From an uncultured Ruminococcus sp. (GTDB lineage Bacteria > Bacillota > Clostridia > Oscillospirales > Acutalibacteraceae): a stretch of 15,197 bases of DNA. A program made the position numbers and the translations under genes. Each line of letters begins with the position of its first letter. Within the stretch, counting starts at the first letter, position 1. The stretch covers positions 1 to 15,197 of the forward strand of contig CACYDD010000017.1 in the NCBI GenBank assembly GCA_902773065.1, written 5' to 3'. Positions 13,866 through 15,197 of this stretch are shown piece after piece. Under the pieces are notes generated by a model that ran no database searches, had not been told where the DNA came from, and was given only the letters and a program-made list of their open reading frames with translations.

Positions 13866-14162
13866 AATTATATACACCGAAAACATTTAATCAGAATTTC
13901 GCAAAAACGCTCAATTATATTATTACGGTTCTTTGTAATCCTTATGCTGCAGCTAATTTAAATACCAAAATTGAAGATAGAGTTAACAATATCGCATCCT
14001 TTCCATTTATGTTTCCTGTATATCAAAATGCACGATCCGAATATAGATATACTGTAATTTCCAACTAAATTGTAACATATAAAGTTGATACAGAACAACA
14101 TACTGTCTATATAATTAGATATATTTTATGGAAGCCAAAACACAATAAATAACGTATTCTAA
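13855..14162 (+). pseudogene. Broken RelE/ParE-superfamily toxin
   Basis: The reading frame opens at ATG 13855 (MDYKIIYTEN) and stops at 13888-13890. Shifting by one base in the A4 run at 13880-13883 restores a RelE/ParE-like chain: TFNQNFAKTLNYI, KIEDRVNNIASFP, then VYQNARSEYRYTVISN. A TAA at 14066-14068 interrupts that frame where these toxins usually have Tyr, and it resumes with IVTYKVD and TVYII. A further one-base shift near 14119-14121 restores the family ending IRIFYGSQNT, with a stop at 14160-14162. Three independent lesions (two frameshifts, one nonsense) make sequencing error an unlikely full explanation. Family assignment rests on the antitoxin neighbour and on the IVTYKVD...IRIFYGSQ ending. 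Intact, it would be an mRNA-cleaving or gyrase-targeting toxin of about 100 residues. Confidence 0.85.
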
Positions 14163-14169
14163 AATCACT

Positions 14170-14205
14170 ATCCCCGACAGACACATTCGTCTGCCGGGGA
14201 TTTTT
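14170..14205 (+). terminator. Intrinsic terminator after the toxin pseudogene
   Basis: ATCCCCGACAGAC (14170-14182) pairs with GTCTGCCGGGGAT (14189-14201), 12 pairs with one A-C mismatch, around a 6-base loop and followed by TTTTT. It lies between convergent genes and the stem may serve the minus-strand gene too, though its T-tract on that strand is poor. Confidence 0.8.
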
Positions 14206-14220
14206 AAATCGGTAACATCA

Positions 14221-14997
14221 TTATTTAACCTTTGTCCATACTGTTTTTTTGCCTCTTCCGTATATTGCCATTTTTCCTTGTTTACAATTCTGATAAAGCA
14301 CAATGCCGTGAATAATCATACCAACACCGAACAAACAAAATATCAGTACAATATATTCCGGTTCACCGCTGCCTTTGAATATTTTAGCAGAGTTCGGATT
14401 TCTTGTGTCAACATAGACCGTAACTGTCCTGCCAACAGCAGCATCACTTGTAACCTCTAAATGCTTTGCGTTGCTGCTGGAAAGTGTTTCCTCAACGATA
14501 TAATCTGCGCCCTGATACTGATATTGAAAAGTAACATCATATACCGTACTTTTATGTTTTCTGCCTGTTCTGCGGTAATGCGTACTCAGTATCGTTCCGC
14601 TGACAGTATCTGCATGAGCAAAAAAGTCTTTCTCTGCTTCTCCCTGAAAATAACTGACAATAAAAACAGCGATACCCAATATAATAAACAGTATTCCAAG
14701 AGATACCACCCCGAAAAGCTTGACCTTTCCGTCCTGAACAGTGGCAATTCTGATATCGGGATATTTTTTTCGCAGTCTTTCAAACTTATTAGAGCCATTG
14801 TCATATAAACCATAATAGCTGTCGCCCTGCGGTCTGCTCCATTGCTGATTAAAGCTGTTCGGATTTTGCACATATTGTTGTTGATAACCGTTTTGATTTG
14901 GCGTATCATAATTGATCTCGCTGTAGCTCTGTGAAAAATCACCATAGCGGTCGTCGGTATTATATCTGTAATCATCCTCAAAATCATTTCTGTTCAC
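14221..14997 (-). CDS. DUF3592-type membrane protein
   Basis: A 258-residue membrane protein of unknown function. Residues 1-75 are a predicted disordered segment rich in Tyr, Asn, Gln and Asp. A membrane helix (about 94-117) leads into an extracytoplasmic DUF3592-like beta domain (about 130-206; TVSGTILSTHYRR, YDVTFQYQYQG, GRTVTVYVDTRNP). A second helix (214-235) and a short basic tail (GRGKKTVW) follow. It starts with GTG at 14997, preceded by AGGAGG 10 bases upstream; no ATG is in frame nearby. The partial gene immediately upstream encodes a close paralogue of its C-terminus, so the two are tandem duplicates in one unit. The N-terminal low-complexity region recalls that of the HtrA protein in this window but has no recognisable motif. 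Confidence 0.8.
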   Translation of the reverse strand: MNRNDFEDDYRYNTDDRYGDFSQSYSEINYDTPNQNGYQQQYVQNPNSFNQQWSRPQGDSYYGLYDNGSNKFERLRKKYPDIRIATVQDGKVKLFGVVSLGILFIILGIAVFIVSYFQGEAEKDFFAHADTVSGTILSTHYRRTGRKHKSTVYDVTFQYQYQGADYIVEETLSSSNAKHLEVTSDAAVGRTVTVYVDTRNPNSAKIFKGSGEPEYIVLIFCLFGVGMIIHGIVLYQNCKQGKMAIYGRGKKTVWTKVK

Positions 14998-15016
14998 AGC
15001 TTTTGTTCCTCCTGTT

Positions 15017-15197
15017 TTATCTTCCTATATTTACAAAAACAGTCTTTCCTCTGCGTTTGTAGACAGCCACTTTTCCTTTTTTGCAATTCTGATATTCATG
15101 GATGCCCCATATAACAACAGCTACACCGATCACGGGAAATATCAGAATAAAATATAACGGTTCTCCGCTGCCATGATAGACTCTGGACGAAGAGGGA
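15017..15197 (-). CDS. Partial DUF3592-type membrane protein (paralogue), cut by window edge
   Basis: On the minus strand a reading frame enters from the right edge and ends at TAA (15019-15017). The visible 59 residues include SRVYHGSGEPLYF, a membrane helix (ILIFPVIGVAVVIWG), EYQNCKKGKVAVY and RGKTVF. They align without gaps to the last part of the neighbouring protein (KIFKGSGEPEY, LIFCLFGVGMII, LYQNCKQGKMAIY, KKTVW). Only 19 bases separate its stop from the GTG of that neighbour, and the neighbour's AGGAGG sits in this gap. It is the upstream member of a tandem duplicate pair. Its N-terminus lies outside the window. Confidence 0.75.
   Translation of the reverse strand, partial: PSSSRVYHGSGEPLYFILIFPVIGVAVVIWGIHEYQNCKKGKVAVYKRRGKTVFVNIGR

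Overview
The window looks like chromosome from a Gram-positive gut Clostridia, most likely Oscillospiraceae (Ruminococcus-like). This rests on moderate-to-low GC, strong AGGAGG-type ribosome binding sites, a lipoprotein with a Gram-positive type leader, a membrane-anchored HtrA with a long Gln/Tyr/Asn-rich cytoplasmic N-terminus, a GH25 muramidase, and many short dispersed palindromic intergenic repeats. The genus is an inference. No rRNA, tRNA, IS transposase, phage gene or CRISPR array was seen.

Layout. 1-298: a candidate small-RNA cassette on the minus strand, a short repeat and the htrA terminator. 299-1930 (-): HtrA/DegP protease. 1931-2568: intergenic DNA with two adjacent copies of a palindromic repeat, ending in a promoter. 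2575-4613 (+): a two-gene unit, a PHP-family histidinol-phosphatase-like enzyme and a lipoprotein GH3 hydrolase (NagZ-like). 4711-6704 (-): an acyltransferase-3 membrane protein and rsmA/ksgA, overlapping by ATGA, driven by a consensus promoter whose -35 box lies in a repeat end. 6705-7119: that promoter, a repeat half, a second copy of the small-RNA cassette, and an out-of-frame membrane tail of the next gene. 7120-8602 (-): GH25 lysozyme overlapping a membrane protein. 8603-8963: divergent intergenic DNA with degenerate repeats. 8982-9608 (+): thymidylate kinase.

9814-13253 (+): the most interesting unit, a tightly coupled three-gene operon. It encodes a GshA-type glutamate-cysteine ligase, a YafJ/EgtC-like class II glutamine amidotransferase and a second, unrelated GCS2-family ligase. 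Two gamma-glutamyl ligases of different families flank an N-terminal-Cys hydrolase, with no GshB, EgtB or EgtD nearby, which suggests an unassigned gamma-glutamyl thiol or amide pathway.

13254-14205: a hairpin, a full palindromic repeat, then a RelB/DinJ antitoxin that is intact beside a RelE/ParE-type toxin broken by two frameshifts and a stop codon. 14221-15197 (-): two tandem paralogous DUF3592-type membrane proteins, the second cut by the window edge.

The main non-coding themes are a palindromic repeat family present in at least five intergenic regions, and a twin cassette whose similarity begins at the predicted transcription start of a TTGACA-N17-TAnAAT promoter.
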